A program made the translations under genes and the position numbers. A stretch of 64,000 nt of DNA from a virus, in the IMG/VR virus record IMGVR_UViG_3300027747_002198, positions 97,800-161,799 of that record; one strand, written 5' to 3'. Of the stretch, positions 1 through 9,266 are shown one piece after another. Under the pieces are notes generated by a model. That model did not search any database. It was not told where the DNA came from and worked only from the letters and a program-made list of their open reading frames with translations. Position 1 is the first letter of the stretch, and each line of letters opens with the position of its first letter.

Positions 1-1
1 T

Positions 2-415
2 GTTTATGCTGGTGCTGAAGCTCGAGCAGGTTCTTTAGCATCTATTGAAATATTTTCAGCATTGGTTGGTGTAATTGATTCTAAGTTTGCCGGAGAAATT
101 AAAAAAACTTTTGATGAAGGAAATAAAATATATAGAAAAGAGTTGGCTGCGTGGTTGAAAAAGTATGCAGGATCTAAAAAACCAGAACTTGAAAAAGATA
201 GTGTAACTGGTAAAAATAAAAAAACTCCGCTTAGAGAATTATTTGAAAAAGAACGAGCAGAATTGAGTGCATTGAACGTTATCAATAAAATTATGCCAAA
301 AATTAAAAATTGGCTAAATCAAGATAAAGATAGAGCAGATAGTTTTGTTCGTATCATTTATGAATATTCAACTTCTCGAACAAAAGATTCAGGTAAATTT
401 GTTATAGCAAAATAG
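2..415 (+). CDS. Unknown protein, C-terminal part (5' end outside window)
   Basis: The reading frame is open from base 2, so only the last 137 residues are visible. The visible part is mostly helical and charged, with a Lys-rich middle and no recognisable catalytic motif. It ends 8 bases before the next gene, which fits one transcription unit. An in-frame TTG at 62 exists, but the open upstream frame reads like normal protein (VYAGAEARAGSLAS), so the gene most likely starts before the window. I do not recognise the family. Confidence 0.75.
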   Translation, partial: VYAGAEARAGSLASIEIFSALVGVIDSKFAGEIKKTFDEGNKIYRKELAAWLKKYAGSKKPELEKDSVTGKNKKTPLRELFEKERAELSALNVINKIMPKIKNWLNQDKDRADSFVRIIYEYSTSRTKDSGKFVIAK

Positions 416-423
416 GATAAATT

Positions 424-702
424 ATGGCACTAATTGATTTTGATAAACTCTCTAAACAATATGAAGATGATAATGACTTTGGATTCTCTGCCGTTTCGGA
501 AGAAGAATACAATGCTGTCATCAATAATACCACAAAAACTGCTGAGGATTACAAGGCACGGCTTGCCGAAGTAGAAAAGATTGTGATACCCTTCCTTACA
601 AAACTTCATTCTACTGGAGATAAAGAATACATATATTGGCCTAATCGTAAACCGGTTATCGAAAAACAAATTGAAAGAATATTGAAACTAACAAGAGATT
701 AA
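424..702 (+). CDS. Conserved hypothetical phage protein (EYIYWPNR motif)
   Basis: A 92-residue acidic protein with a likely helical C-terminal half. The segment KEYIYWPNR followed by a basic helix resembles a small protein that recurs in T4-like cyanophages and pelagic phages, where its function is unknown. The ATG lies after AGGATAAATT. The gene sits just before the glycan-biosynthesis run, two bases ahead of the first glycosyltransferase, and is probably cotranscribed with it. Confidence 0.75.
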   Translation: MALIDFDKLSKQYEDDNDFGFSAVSEEEYNAVINNTTKTAEDYKARLAEVEKIVIPFLTKLHSTGDKEYIYWPNRKPVIEKQIERILKLTRD

Positions 703-704
703 TT

Positions 705-1418
705 ATGTCTGCTACTGTGATTATACCAACGACTGGAGTGCCAGAAGTTGTTGATGCTGTAAAGTCTGTTTTAAATCAAACTTATCCTACTGATTGTTAT
801 GTGGTCATCGATGGTGATGACTATGTTGATAAAGCTGTTGAATTATTAAAACAATTTGATGGTAATGAACGATTCCATATTACTGCTTTACCTGTCAATG
901 TTGGTGCCAAAGGTTTTTATGGCCACCGAATCTATGCAGCATTTACCCACCTTATTAATACTAATTATGTTATGTGGCTCGACCAAGATAACTGGTTGGG
1001 TAATCGTCATGTGCAAGAATGTGTTGAAACAATAGAAGCCAGAAATTTAGATTGGTGTTACGCTTTACGACAAATACATCATAAGAGTGGAGATTTTGCT
1101 GCCTTTGATGATTGTGAATCTCTAGGTAAATGGCAATCGTATCACGGAATAAATCATATAGATACTAATTGTTATTGTGTTAAAACAGAAGTAGCAACAA
1201 AAATTGCAAGTGTGTGGCATGGTGGCTGGGGGCAAGATAGAGTATTCTTATCCACAATTTCTCAATACTTTCCAAAATTTGATTGCACAAATGAATATAC
1301 GGTACATTACCGTGTAGATGGTGGCAGAGGTTCTGTAACATCAGAATTCTTTGAAAATGGAAATAAAATAATGAATGAAAAATATAATGGAGTTTACCCA
1401 TGGCGCAAAAAGACCTAA
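705..1418 (+). CDS. Glycosyltransferase, GT2-like
   Basis: A 237-residue GT-A fold glycosyltransferase. It has the usual N-terminal beta strand (SATVIIPTTGVPEVVDAV), the nucleotide-binding acidic pair in VVIDGDDY and a DxD-type metal site in MWLDQDN around residue 97. Family 2 enzymes of this size move a sugar from an activated nucleotide donor in the cytoplasm. The acceptor cannot be read from sequence. The end overlaps the next gene by 19 bases. First of a run of sugar-modifying genes to 10.1 kb. Confidence 0.85.
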   Translation: MSATVIIPTTGVPEVVDAVKSVLNQTYPTDCYVVIDGDDYVDKAVELLKQFDGNERFHITALPVNVGAKGFYGHRIYAAFTHLINTNYVMWLDQDNWLGNRHVQECVETIEARNLDWCYALRQIHHKSGDFAAFDDCESLGKWQSYHGINHIDTNCYCVKTEVATKIASVWHGGWGQDRVFLSTISQYFPKFDCTNEYTVHYRVDGGRGSVTSEFFENGNKIMNEKYNGVYPWRKKT

Positions 1419-2257
1419 TTATTGGCGGATTTACAGGATACAATTATAATCAACTAAAACCATGGGTCGAATCAATCGATGACTGTGGTTTTACTGGTGA
1501 CAAAGTGATGGTGGTTGGTGATGCCTCACAAGAAACTATCGGTGAACTAATCAAAAGGAACTTTGTTATTGTTCCAATGATGAGAATCAATGCTCCTGTT
1601 CATGTAGCACGATTCTTATCAATCTACGACTTTCTCAAAGCACATTATAACCGATATCGTTATGTGGTTACCACAGACGTTAAAGATGTTATATTTCAAA
1701 CTAATCCAATGGTTTGGTTAGAAAATAATTTAGGCAGTTCCCAATTGGTTGCCGGTTCAGAAGGAATGAAATATAAAGATGAGCCATGGGGTAATGAGAA
1801 TCTAATGCAAACTTATGGTCCGTATGTACATGAGTTGTTCAAAAATAATAAAATCTACAATGTTGGAACAATCGGTGGTGATGCAGAGTATGTTAAAGAT
1901 ATGGTGTTTAATATTTTTTGGAACGCAATCAACCGACCTATTCCTATCTGTGATCAAGCGGTTTATAATGTTCTAATTCAAACACAACCTTTCTTTGATG
2001 CAACAAAATTTGCCGACCAACAAGATGGTTGGGCTTGTCAAGCAGGCACAACAGTAGATCCATCCAAGATTGAACAGTTTAGACCTTTCTTAACCGAGAA
2101 AGAACCAATCTTTGAAGATGGTATTGTAAAAACTTGTGATGGTGTTCCGTTTGCTATTGTGCACCAATATGACCGAGTACCGGAATGGAAGAAATTTATT
2201 CAAGAGAAGTATAAACAAGAAGAACCCGAAGCATTTTTCACTTATAGGACAACATAA
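1400..2257 (+). CDS. Putative glycosyltransferase, GT-A-like
   Basis: A 285-residue protein whose segment YVVTTDVKDVIFQTNP is typical of nucleotide-diphospho-sugar transferases (TDxxDVxFQ type), where the acidic residues hold the metal and the sugar nucleotide. The region around VAGSEGMKYKDEPWGNENL and the following VYNVGTIGGD also fits this class. It overlaps its upstream neighbour by 19 bases and is followed after 2 bases by a methyltransferase-like gene. Donor and acceptor are unknown. Confidence 0.7.
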   Translation: MAQKDLIIGGFTGYNYNQLKPWVESIDDCGFTGDKVMVVGDASQETIGELIKRNFVIVPMMRINAPVHVARFLSIYDFLKAHYNRYRYVVTTDVKDVIFQTNPMVWLENNLGSSQLVAGSEGMKYKDEPWGNENLMQTYGPYVHELFKNNKIYNVGTIGGDAEYVKDMVFNIFWNAINRPIPICDQAVYNVLIQTQPFFDATKFADQQDGWACQAGTTVDPSKIEQFRPFLTEKEPIFEDGIVKTCDGVPFAIVHQYDRVPEWKKFIQEKYKQEEPEAFFTYRTT

Positions 2258-2259
2258 TC

Positions 2260-2790
2260 ATGGATTTTGAACAATTATATCAAGAAGCTTGTGCCAAAGA
2301 AACTGACATCTTTGAACATTTACCTGTATTATCAGATTTGACTTCACAATGTAAACACGTTACTGAACTTGGTGTTGGTTGGGCTCAAAGTACCCGAGCA
2401 TTTCTCCGTCACGATGTTGAATTACATAGTTATGAATTGATGCCACAACCTGGTATTGTCGAGTTTTTTGAACAGGCAAAAGCCGCTGGACGAAATGTTT
2501 ATTTGCATATTGATGATACTCGTAAAGTTGAAATTGCACCTACAGAATTGTTGTTTGTTGATAGTTTACATATTTACGAACAAGTACAAAAAGAATTACA
2601 ATTACATGCTGATAAAGCAAGTAAGTATCTTGTATTCCATGATACAACATCTTATGCTGTTAATGGTGAATTTGGTGGCAAAGGTATTTGGCCTGCTATT
2701 CAGGAGTTTATGGATACACATCCAGAATGGGAATTACTTGAACGCAGAACTAACAATAACGGACTAACAACTTTGAAACGAGTTGCATGA
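2260..2790 (+). CDS. Class I SAM methyltransferase-like protein
   Basis: A 176-residue protein with the glycine motif of class I methyltransferases ([11 protein letters not shown], about residues 37-47). The later motif [17 protein letters not shown] leads into [10 protein letters not shown], which closely matches the MethylTransf_24/CmcI-like pattern (acidic residue, H-Y, then HDT). Such proteins often methylate sugars or glycans in polysaccharide clusters, and the surrounding genes support that role here by inference. The stop overlaps the next start by 4 bases (ATGA). Confidence 0.7.
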   Translation: MDFEQLYQEACAKETDIFEHLPVLSDLTSQCKHVTELGVGWAQSTRAFLRHDVELHSYELMPQPGIVEFFEQAKAAGRNVYLHIDDTRKVEIAPTELLFVDSLHIYEQVQKELQLHADKASKYLVFHDTTSYAVNGEFGGKGIWPAIQEFMDTHPEWELLERRTNNNGLTTLKRVA

Positions 2791-3710
2791 AAAAAATATT
2801 AGTGACTGGTGGTGCCGGATTTCTCGGTAGCCACCTTTGTGATAAATTGGTATCTCAAGGGCATCATGTGCTTTGCGTAGACAATTATTTTACCGGCAGC
2901 AAACAAAACATACAACTTCTTTTGAATAAACCAAATTTTGAAATTATTCGTCAAGATATTTGTTTTCCTCTTTATGTTGAAGTTGATGAGATTTATAATC
3001 TTGCTTGTCCGGCTTCGCCTGTACACTATCAACACGACCCAATCCAGACAATGAAAACAAGCATCTTGGGTGCATATAATATGTTAGGTTTGGCGAAAAG
3101 AACTGGCGCAAAGATTCTGCAAGCATCAACATCGGAAGTCTATGGTGATCCACTTGTTCATCCACAAACAGAAGAATATTGGGGTAATGTAAATCCAATT
3201 GGTATTCGTTCTTGTTATGATGAAGGCAAGCGTGCCGCAGAAACTTTGTTTATGGATTATAATCGCAAACATAACGTGGCCACAAAAATTATTCGTATTT
3301 TCAATACTTATGGTCCTAGGATGTCACCTAATGATGGCCGAGTTGTTAGTAACTTCATTACACAAGCGTTAACAGGTAAAGATATTACAATTTATGGTGA
3401 TGGTTCACAAACAAGAAGCTTTTGTTATGTGGTTGATTTGATTGATGGTATGATGAAGATGATGGATTCAAAAGTTGCTGGGCCAATTAATCTAGGAAAT
3501 CCAAATGAATACACAATGTTAGAGTTAGCTGAAAATGTTATTAAAAAAACCAAATCAAAAAGTAGAATTGTTTTTCACGAATTGCCTGAAGATGATCCAA
3601 AACAAAGGCAACCCAACATTACAAAAGCAAGAGAATTATTAAATTGGAAACCATATTATGATTTAGAATATGGTTTACTTGAAACAATACATTATTTTAA
3701 ATTATTATGA
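2787..3710 (+). CDS. NAD-dependent UDP-glucuronate decarboxylase-like epimerase/dehydratase
   Basis: A 307-residue extended short-chain dehydrogenase. It has the NAD-binding [10 protein letters not shown] (residues 7-16), the [12 protein letters not shown] segment, and the catalytic pair in [11 protein letters not shown] (YxxxK). The phrases [22 protein letters not shown] and [13 protein letters not shown] are characteristic of UDP-glucuronate decarboxylases (UXS), which convert UDP-glucuronate to UDP-xylose by oxidation and decarboxylation. A related 4-epimerase or 4,6-dehydratase activity remains possible. Likely supplies an activated sugar to the adjacent transferases. Confidence 0.85.
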   Translation: MKKILVTGGAGFLGSHLCDKLVSQGHHVLCVDNYFTGSKQNIQLLLNKPNFEIIRQDICFPLYVEVDEIYNLACPASPVHYQHDPIQTMKTSILGAYNMLGLAKRTGAKILQASTSEVYGDPLVHPQTEEYWGNVNPIGIRSCYDEGKRAAETLFMDYNRKHNVATKIIRIFNTYGPRMSPNDGRVVSNFITQALTGKDITIYGDGSQTRSFCYVVDLIDGMMKMMDSKVAGPINLGNPNEYTMLELAENVIKKTKSKSRIVFHELPEDDPKQRQPNITKARELLNWKPYYDLEYGLLETIHYFKLL

Positions 3711-4441
3711 GCATATCTTTTTTCCATATCGCATCAGTATATCCTAAAGCAACCGATGTAATCATAGAGAATGTTAGAAAACATCATCCAAATGATTATT
3801 ATTTTTTGGCTGTCGATGGACTCAGAATGAATTACTTCAATACATCTGACAAATATTTTTGTGATACTATTATCTATGGCCAAAAGATTGGTGGTCCTGT
3901 TCCACCATATGGTTTTACTTTAGAGAAAACTATTGAGTTCTTTGAGAGATTCCGTAGGGCTTGCCGAGGCGCTAACACATCACATATAATAATGATGGAA
4001 GATGACGTATTGATTACTAAACCTATTACAGTTAATCCTGAATGGGAACATGTGGGTGCTGATACACGAATTGGTAATCATTTACCAGATTTTCTTCTTG
4101 ATATGATTGAGATACATTCTGGCAAACGGCCAATACGAACACAATATGGTGCAGGCGGCGGTTCAATTTTTAAAGTATCAACTTTTTTGGAACACTATGA
4201 AAGAAACATTCAATGGTTCAAAAACAACTTTAATATTATTCAAACAATGTATCCGACAATTGGTTATGTTGACTGCTTTATGAATGTTTATTATTGGTTA
4301 GCCGGTAAAGATTATTCTGCTAATCCACACAGAACAGATACACATAACCATCAGCCAGGATTTGATTATGAGGCCTTTATAAGTAATCAACCAAGTGAAA
4401 TTGAAATTATTAACAATTACAAGAAATACTATTATGAATGA
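3707..4441 (+). CDS. Putative glycosyltransferase, GT-A-like
   Basis: A 244-residue protein with an acidic [11 protein letters not shown] cluster (about residues 94-104) preceded by a helix containing [11 protein letters not shown]. This is the arrangement expected for a metal-binding motif of a GT-A transferase, and the later [11 protein letters not shown] fits the acceptor side. It overlaps both neighbours (4 bases before, 8 after). No close family is recognised. Role as a glycan transferase is inferred from the acidic motif and the surrounding genes. Confidence 0.65.
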   Translation: MSISFFHIASVYPKATDVIIENVRKHHPNDYYFLAVDGLRMNYFNTSDKYFCDTIIYGQKIGGPVPPYGFTLEKTIEFFERFRRACRGANTSHIIMMEDDVLITKPITVNPEWEHVGADTRIGNHLPDFLLDMIEIHSGKRPIRTQYGAGGGSIFKVSTFLEHYERNIQWFKNNFNIIQTMYPTIGYVDCFMNVYYWLAGKDYSANPHRTDTHNHQPGFDYEAFISNQPSEIEIINNYKKYYYE

Positions 4442-5234
4442 ACTTACTATTGTAACGGCCTTCTTTGATATTGGTCGTGGTGAATGGACTCCTGATAAAG
4501 GTTTGCCTTCTTACCTACAAAGAACAACCGATACTTATTTTGAACGATTTGGCCACATGGCCAAACTTGATAATCACATCATCGTTTATACCTCTAATGA
4601 TTTTGTTGACCAAATCAAAGAAATTCGTGGTGACAAACCAACAACAGTTCTTACAGTTGATTTTCCTAATTCTTTTGTTAAACTCCGTGAAGAAGTTTCT
4701 CGTGTACAAAAAAGTCCAGAATATCAAGCAAAAATAAATCCCATGCAAGTACGAAATCCAGAATATTGGAACGCTGACTACGTTATCGTCAATGCTTTAA
4801 AATCATCTTTTGCAACACAAGCTATTCAAAGAGGAGTTGTTGAAACCGAAATGTTGGCTTGGTTAGATTTTGGTTATTGTCGTGACGAAGATACACTTAA
4901 CGGTGTAACAAACTGGCAGTATCCATTTGATAAAGAAAAAATTCATTTCTTTAATATTAAAGAATGGGTTGAAGGCACATACATTCAAAATGTAATTGCC
5001 AATAATGATGTACATATTACAGGACCAATGATTGTCGCCAGCAAAGAAAATTGGCCAGTATTGGAACAATTAGTGCACCATAGTATCAACGAACTATTAA
5101 AGAATGATTTGATTGATGATGATCAAACTTTATTATTGATGTCATATTTACAAAAACCAGAATTATTTGAATTACATTTCCTCAAAGATAATTGGTTTGC
5201 TGCTTTTAAGGATTATCATGCTGATATATGTTAG
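4434..5234 (+). CDS. HtrL/YibB-like protein, putative glycosyltransferase
   Basis: I choose the ATG at 4434, which overlaps the previous stop as ATGAATGA; an upstream ATG would lengthen the overlap. The 266-residue product starts TIVTAFFDIGRGEW and carries AWLDFGYCRD around residue 142, both hallmarks of the HtrL/YibB family. That family is found in LPS or capsule gene clusters and is thought to have a transferase-like fold. The C-terminal half (WPVLEQLVHH, LIDDDQTLLLM) also fits the family. Exact reaction unknown. Confidence 0.7.
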   Translation: MNELTIVTAFFDIGRGEWTPDKGLPSYLQRTTDTYFERFGHMAKLDNHIIVYTSNDFVDQIKEIRGDKPTTVLTVDFPNSFVKLREEVSRVQKSPEYQAKINPMQVRNPEYWNADYVIVNALKSSFATQAIQRGVVETEMLAWLDFGYCRDEDTLNGVTNWQYPFDKEKIHFFNIKEWVEGTYIQNVIANNDVHITGPMIVASKENWPVLEQLVHHSINELLKNDLIDDDQTLLLMSYLQKPELFELHFLKDNWFAAFKDYHADIC

Positions 5235-5937
5235 TTGTACCGGTAATCTAGGAGATTTTGCTAACGCATTACCTGTTATTTCAGGTTTATCATTATACGA
5301 CAAACGGCCAATCGATTTGGTCATCAAAGGTGAGATGCGTAAGTTTAATGGAATCAAAGAACTACTACTTCAACAACCTTGTATTAATTCGGTTGAATTT
5401 GATGATGAAGTTTATTTCAATGGCGGAATTAATTTAAGTTCTTGGACTCGCATGGACCAAGATGATTCCAATCGACCAATTGAAACTTGCCGTTACGAAA
5501 ATTGGATAAGAGATAATTACAAATTAGATTTTAAGGTCGATGATGATTTTGAACTTCAGTTCACTCCAATGGAAGTTGAAAATACAGGCGATAAAACAGT
5601 TATTGGTGATCGATGGAATCATGCAACAATCGACACTCGAAGAAAAACAAATGTGGTTGAACACGGAGCAAATCCGGATCCAGCAAAAGTATTCTATTTG
5701 GACTATACAAAACCAATTTGTTACAATTTGTCGATAATTAAAAATAGTCCTCGACATTTTGTTACAACTTTTACTGGCATTGGTATTCTTGCTGATCTAA
5801 TGAATAAAGAAACCATTTGTTGTTGGGACGAAGATATGAGGATGTGGGATGGACATCCTGTTGAATACGACTTCATCCGCCATTACTATGGCAATCGTAA
5901 ATCAAAACTTGTTTATGTGAAAGATTTAGTAATATGA
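5218..5937 (+). CDS. Glycosyltransferase family 9-like protein
   Basis: The likely start is the ATG at 5218, inside the end of the previous gene (17-base overlap), giving 239 residues. The N-terminal GNLGDFANALPVISGLS resembles the GD-x-x-x-ALP-x-x-x-x-L motif of heptosyltransferase-type GT9 enzymes, which add sugars to lipopolysaccharide. The C-terminal domain is divergent. It precedes a clearer GT9-like gene, so the two may be paralogues or work on the same glycan. Confidence 0.55.
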   Translation: MLIYVSCTGNLGDFANALPVISGLSLYDKRPIDLVIKGEMRKFNGIKELLLQQPCINSVEFDDEVYFNGGINLSSWTRMDQDDSNRPIETCRYENWIRDNYKLDFKVDDDFELQFTPMEVENTGDKTVIGDRWNHATIDTRRKTNVVEHGANPDPAKVFYLDYTKPICYNLSIIKNSPRHFVTTFTGIGILADLMNKETICCWDEDMRMWDGHPVEYDFIRHYYGNRKSKLVYVKDLVI

Positions 5938-6641
5938 TTATTAATATTCGTAAAGGTGTTTTCGGCGATTGCATTCGTGGTGGTGATTTAGTTGCTATTG
6001 GAAATGTAGTAGAGCATTTAAGAAAAGTTAATAACAATCCTAACATTAGATTTTGGATTGATCCAAAAGCAACTAGTTCTGATAGATATGTTCAAGATTT
6101 TCATTCATTTTTAATTGCTATGACAGATTATTTTTCCTCATTTGAAGGCCAAGAAGAATTGCCATGGCGTAGAATTAATCTTTGGGATTTTCGTGATATC
6201 TCTGGTGATTTGGTTAAAATACCAAACACTAAAGAAATGAAAAAGAAAATTGTAATCTTTCCTTTGACAGATGCTCCATACAATCAATGGCGTAATTGGC
6301 CACCACATCTATTATCAGAATTAATTAAAAAGTACGATGGTGAAGAATATAAAGATTATGTTAAAATAATTTGTTCTAAAAATTCAGCATATTATGGTGA
6401 AGAATGGACTTGTAGTACCGATATAATAGATAATCTAAACCATATTATGGATGCCGAAATCTTTGTTGGTGGTGACACAGGAACAACACATTTTGCATTT
6501 GCGCTTGACAGAGCACCTAAAGACCTGTTATACTATGGATCCAGTCGAGCATTGGTGCATACATTACCTTTCTATTTACTACAAGGTAAAGGTAAAGTTA
6601 CAAATTATTGGTTGGATTTTGAGGGCTCAAAATGGCAATAA
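5934..6641 (+). CDS. Glycosyltransferase family 9-like (heptosyltransferase-like)
   Basis: A 235-residue protein. The C-terminal AEIFVGGDTGTTHFAFAL motif is diagnostic of the GT9/heptosyltransferase GT-B fold (GxDTGxxHxA), and QWRNWPPHLLSELI resembles the W-x3-L acceptor/donor segment of the same family. The N-terminal domain is short. It joins the previous gene through ATGA, and its end overlaps the next gene by 10 bases. Probably transfers a sugar onto a lipopolysaccharide-like acceptor. Confidence 0.7.
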   Translation: MIINIRKGVFGDCIRGGDLVAIGNVVEHLRKVNNNPNIRFWIDPKATSSDRYVQDFHSFLIAMTDYFSSFEGQEELPWRRINLWDFRDISGDLVKIPNTKEMKKKIVIFPLTDAPYNQWRNWPPHLLSELIKKYDGEEYKDYVKIICSKNSAYYGEEWTCSTDIIDNLNHIMDAEIFVGGDTGTTHFAFALDRAPKDLLYYGSSRALVHTLPFYLLQGKGKVTNYWLDFEGSKWQ

Positions 6642-7285
6642 ATGATACAGCAGCAATTGTTACCGCTTTTTTTGGTAACAATGAAAATTTCTTTTATAAA
6701 CAAAACATGGCTAGAACTCTATGTAGAAACATAAAACGTTCTGATATATTTACTTGTTTGGCTTCACACTCCACTATTGATGAGAAAACTCAATCTTACA
6801 CTAATATTTCAATTTATGATGCAGACAATAGTTTTCAGATTAATGGAAAACCAAACGTAACACACAATCATGGTGTGGCAGAGTTAACTTCAATGCACAA
6901 TGCAGTAAATGCCCTTAAACGATTTGGTTTTAAATACATTATCAAATTTCCATTTGACATTGTTCCTGAAATGGATTTTACTAAACTAATAGACGATTGC
7001 AAAGCAACAGGTAAAAAATTAGTAACGGGAAGATGGGACAACGATATTACTATTGGTACTTTTGCCTTCTTTGCTGAAATTGACTTTTTCTTAGAAACAT
7101 TTTCACTCGATGAAATATATCGGTGTGACAAAGATTTAGAATATGCTTGGTTTGATTCGGTAAATGAAAAAGGTTTATTGGAACAAGTACATTTTTGTAG
7201 TGGTTATAATAATTTTATGGGAAATAATATGACACAATATTCAGAAGGTGCTGGCACGAAAGTGTTGCAGTATCCATTTAGATGA
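6632..7285 (+). CDS. Putative glycosyltransferase-like protein
   Basis: A 217-residue protein beginning AAIVTAFFGNNENFF, with an F-K-Y-I-I-K-F-P-F-D segment near residue 110. This pattern, a hydrophobic strand ending in an acidic residue, is seen in capsule-type GT-A transferases of the WavE/DUF sort. It has overlaps of 10 bases with the gene before and 4 with the gene after. I cannot assign a family with certainty; the transferase role is inferred from the strand pattern and context. Confidence 0.5.
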   Translation: MAINDTAAIVTAFFGNNENFFYKQNMARTLCRNIKRSDIFTCLASHSTIDEKTQSYTNISIYDADNSFQINGKPNVTHNHGVAELTSMHNAVNALKRFGFKYIIKFPFDIVPEMDFTKLIDDCKATGKKLVTGRWDNDITIGTFAFFAEIDFFLETFSLDEIYRCDKDLEYAWFDSVNEKGLLEQVHFCSGYNNFMGNNMTQYSEGAGTKVLQYPFR

Positions 7286-7974
7286 AAACACTTGGTATAA
7301 CTTGTATTGACGCTTACACATATACTCCTACAATAAAAGCGTTAAGAAAAACATTAGAAACACTAGATGGTTTATTTGATATTAAAACGGTATATTGGTT
7401 TAGTGACATTGACTTTCCTGAACCAATTGAGTATAATGTTAATTGGGTCAAAGTTAACCGATTTAAGAAATATACTGATGAATATAATTATATCACACTT
7501 AAACTTTTACCACATGTTGCAAAAGAAGATTATAACCTAATCATTCATGCTGACGGTTTTGCCGTTAATCGTGATGCGTGGGATCCAAAATTCTTAGAAT
7601 ATGATTATCTTGGTGCTCGTTGGCCAAGTGGCGGTGTTGGCAACGGAGGTTTCTGTTTGCGTAGTAAAAAATTACTTGACGCTTTATTAGAACTAGAAGT
7701 AGGTTATAAAACATCCGATTTTCCTCAGGATGTTATAAACAATTATGAAAACTATGTGTTTGATGCATTTGGTGATAAAGTTATTCCGGAAGATAACACT
7801 ATTTGTAAAATTTATAGGCCGACACTTGAACAGAAATATGGCATCAGATTTCCTGATGGAGATATCATAGATAAGTTTAGTATTGAACACAACATGAGTT
7901 CTCCTTGGCTAGGAAAAAGCTTAGGTTTTCATGGAAAACATGGCGTAGCAACACATTATGGAATTGAACTATGA
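7282..7974 (+). CDS. DUF5672-like glycosyltransferase
   Basis: A 230-residue protein with the full DUF5672 signature: LIIHADGFAVNRDAWDPKFL, then YDYLGARWP, then VGNGGFCLRSKKLLDAL. Proteins of this family are GT-A transferases found in polysaccharide clusters, and the H-x-DGF motif corresponds to the donor and metal site. It overlaps both neighbours by 4 bases. Substrate unknown. Confidence 0.75.
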   Translation: MKTLGITCIDAYTYTPTIKALRKTLETLDGLFDIKTVYWFSDIDFPEPIEYNVNWVKVNRFKKYTDEYNYITLKLLPHVAKEDYNLIIHADGFAVNRDAWDPKFLEYDYLGARWPSGGVGNGGFCLRSKKLLDALLELEVGYKTSDFPQDVINNYENYVFDAFGDKVIPEDNTICKIYRPTLEQKYGIRFPDGDIIDKFSIEHNMSSPWLGKSLGFHGKHGVATHYGIEL

Positions 7975-9266
7975 ATGAAAATAAAGAAATTACCCAAAAA
8001 ATTATTGAAGCATTATCACAGTCGGTTAGACCAAAGTATGTAAAAAATTACGATGACTTTGAAGAAGGTCAATATGTGCAATACTCCGGTCAGCTTTGGG
8101 ATGACAAAGAAGTTTATGCGGCTATTGATGCAATACTACATGGCAGTTGGGTTGTTGCAGGTGAAAAGGTTGCACAATTTCAAAACAAGTTTAGCAAAAG
8201 ATTTAATGTAAAATATTCTCACATGGTAAATTCAGGCAGTTCTGCTGATTTAATTTTGGTTGCCGCAGCCAAAAAGAGATTGCAATGGAATGATGATGAT
8301 GAAGTTATTGTATCACCGGTCGGATTCCCAACAACTATCTCAAGTATTGTACATAATAAGTTAAAACCTGTTTTTGTTGATATCGAATTGAATACACTCA
8401 ACTTTGATGTGAATTTAATTGAGAAAAAGATTACAAGTAAAACAAAAGCGATATTTGTTTCTCCCGTTCTTGCTAATCCTCCAGATATGGACAAGTTGGT
8501 TGAAATCTGCAAGAAACACAACATAGTTTTACTCGGCGATAATTGTGATTCTTTAGGTACTCTATGGAAAGATAAATTGATTACCGACCTGTATTATGCT
8601 TGGTCAACATCATTCTATCCTGCACACCATATCAGTACAGGTGAAGGCGGTATGGTGTGTTCTAATGATGAAGAATATATCAAAGAAGCAAGAAGTTTTT
8701 CTTGGTGGGGCCGTGACTGTTATTGTGTTGGTGCTAATAATCTTTTAGAATGTGGTACTTGCGGAAAACGATTTGATAATTGGTTAGATGATTATGATGG
8801 TATCATTGACCACAAATATGTGTTTACCAATATGGGGTACAATCTTAAACCCTTAGATTTGCAAGGTGCGATTGGTATTGAACAGTTGAAGAAGTTTGAT
8901 TTCTTAGAAGGCTCACGCAGAACATATAAAGAAAAAATACAACAATATATTGAATCTAATATTGATGAGGTTCGTGTTATTCGAGCAACTAAACATTCTG
9001 ATCCGTCTTGGTTTGGAGTTCCAATTTATTGTGAAACACAAGGATTAAAAGAAATGTTGGTTTCACATTTTGAAGAAAACAAAATTCAAACAAGAAACTA
9101 TTTTGCTGGAAACATTTTGTTACATCCTGGTTTCAAACATTTAGATGATTACAAATTGTATCCAAACTCAAACTTAGCATTAAGCAATGTGTTCTTTCTA
9201 GGTTGCTCTCCATTATATAATGAAAAGATATTACACTATATTGAAAAGGTCTGTAAAAAATGGTAA
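7971..9266 (+). CDS. RfbH-like C-3 dehydrase of the DegT/DnrJ/EryC1 PLP fold
   Basis: A 431-residue protein of the DegT/DnrJ/EryC1/StrS aminotransferase superfamily. The position normally held by the PLP-binding lysine reads SFYPAHHISTGEGG (H219/H220), so His replaces Lys. This is the known signature of PMP-dependent 3-dehydrases (CDP-4-keto-6-deoxyglucose 3-dehydrase E1/RfbH, and ColD). The Cys-rich stretch DCYCVGANN and ECGTCGKRF resembles the [2Fe-2S] site of RfbH/E1. Such enzymes remove the C-3 hydroxyl on the way to 3,6-dideoxyhexoses. The downstream SDR gene could perform the next reduction. Confidence 0.85.
   Translation: MNENKEITQKIIEALSQSVRPKYVKNYDDFEEGQYVQYSGQLWDDKEVYAAIDAILHGSWVVAGEKVAQFQNKFSKRFNVKYSHMVNSGSSADLILVAAAKKRLQWNDDDEVIVSPVGFPTTISSIVHNKLKPVFVDIELNTLNFDVNLIEKKITSKTKAIFVSPVLANPPDMDKLVEICKKHNIVLLGDNCDSLGTLWKDKLITDLYYAWSTSFYPAHHISTGEGGMVCSNDEEYIKEARSFSWWGRDCYCVGANNLLECGTCGKRFDNWLDDYDGIIDHKYVFTNMGYNLKPLDLQGAIGIEQLKKFDFLEGSRRTYKEKIQQYIESNIDEVRVIRATKHSDPSWFGVPIYCETQGLKEMLVSHFEENKIQTRNYFAGNILLHPGFKHLDDYKLYPNSNLALSNVFFLGCSPLYNEKILHYIEKVCKKW

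Noticed and set aside
2456-2767. A 103-codon frame inside the methyltransferase-like gene
   Set aside because: No ribosome site, and the product has a shadow-like composition (Leu/Ile/Tyr/Lys from shifted codons).
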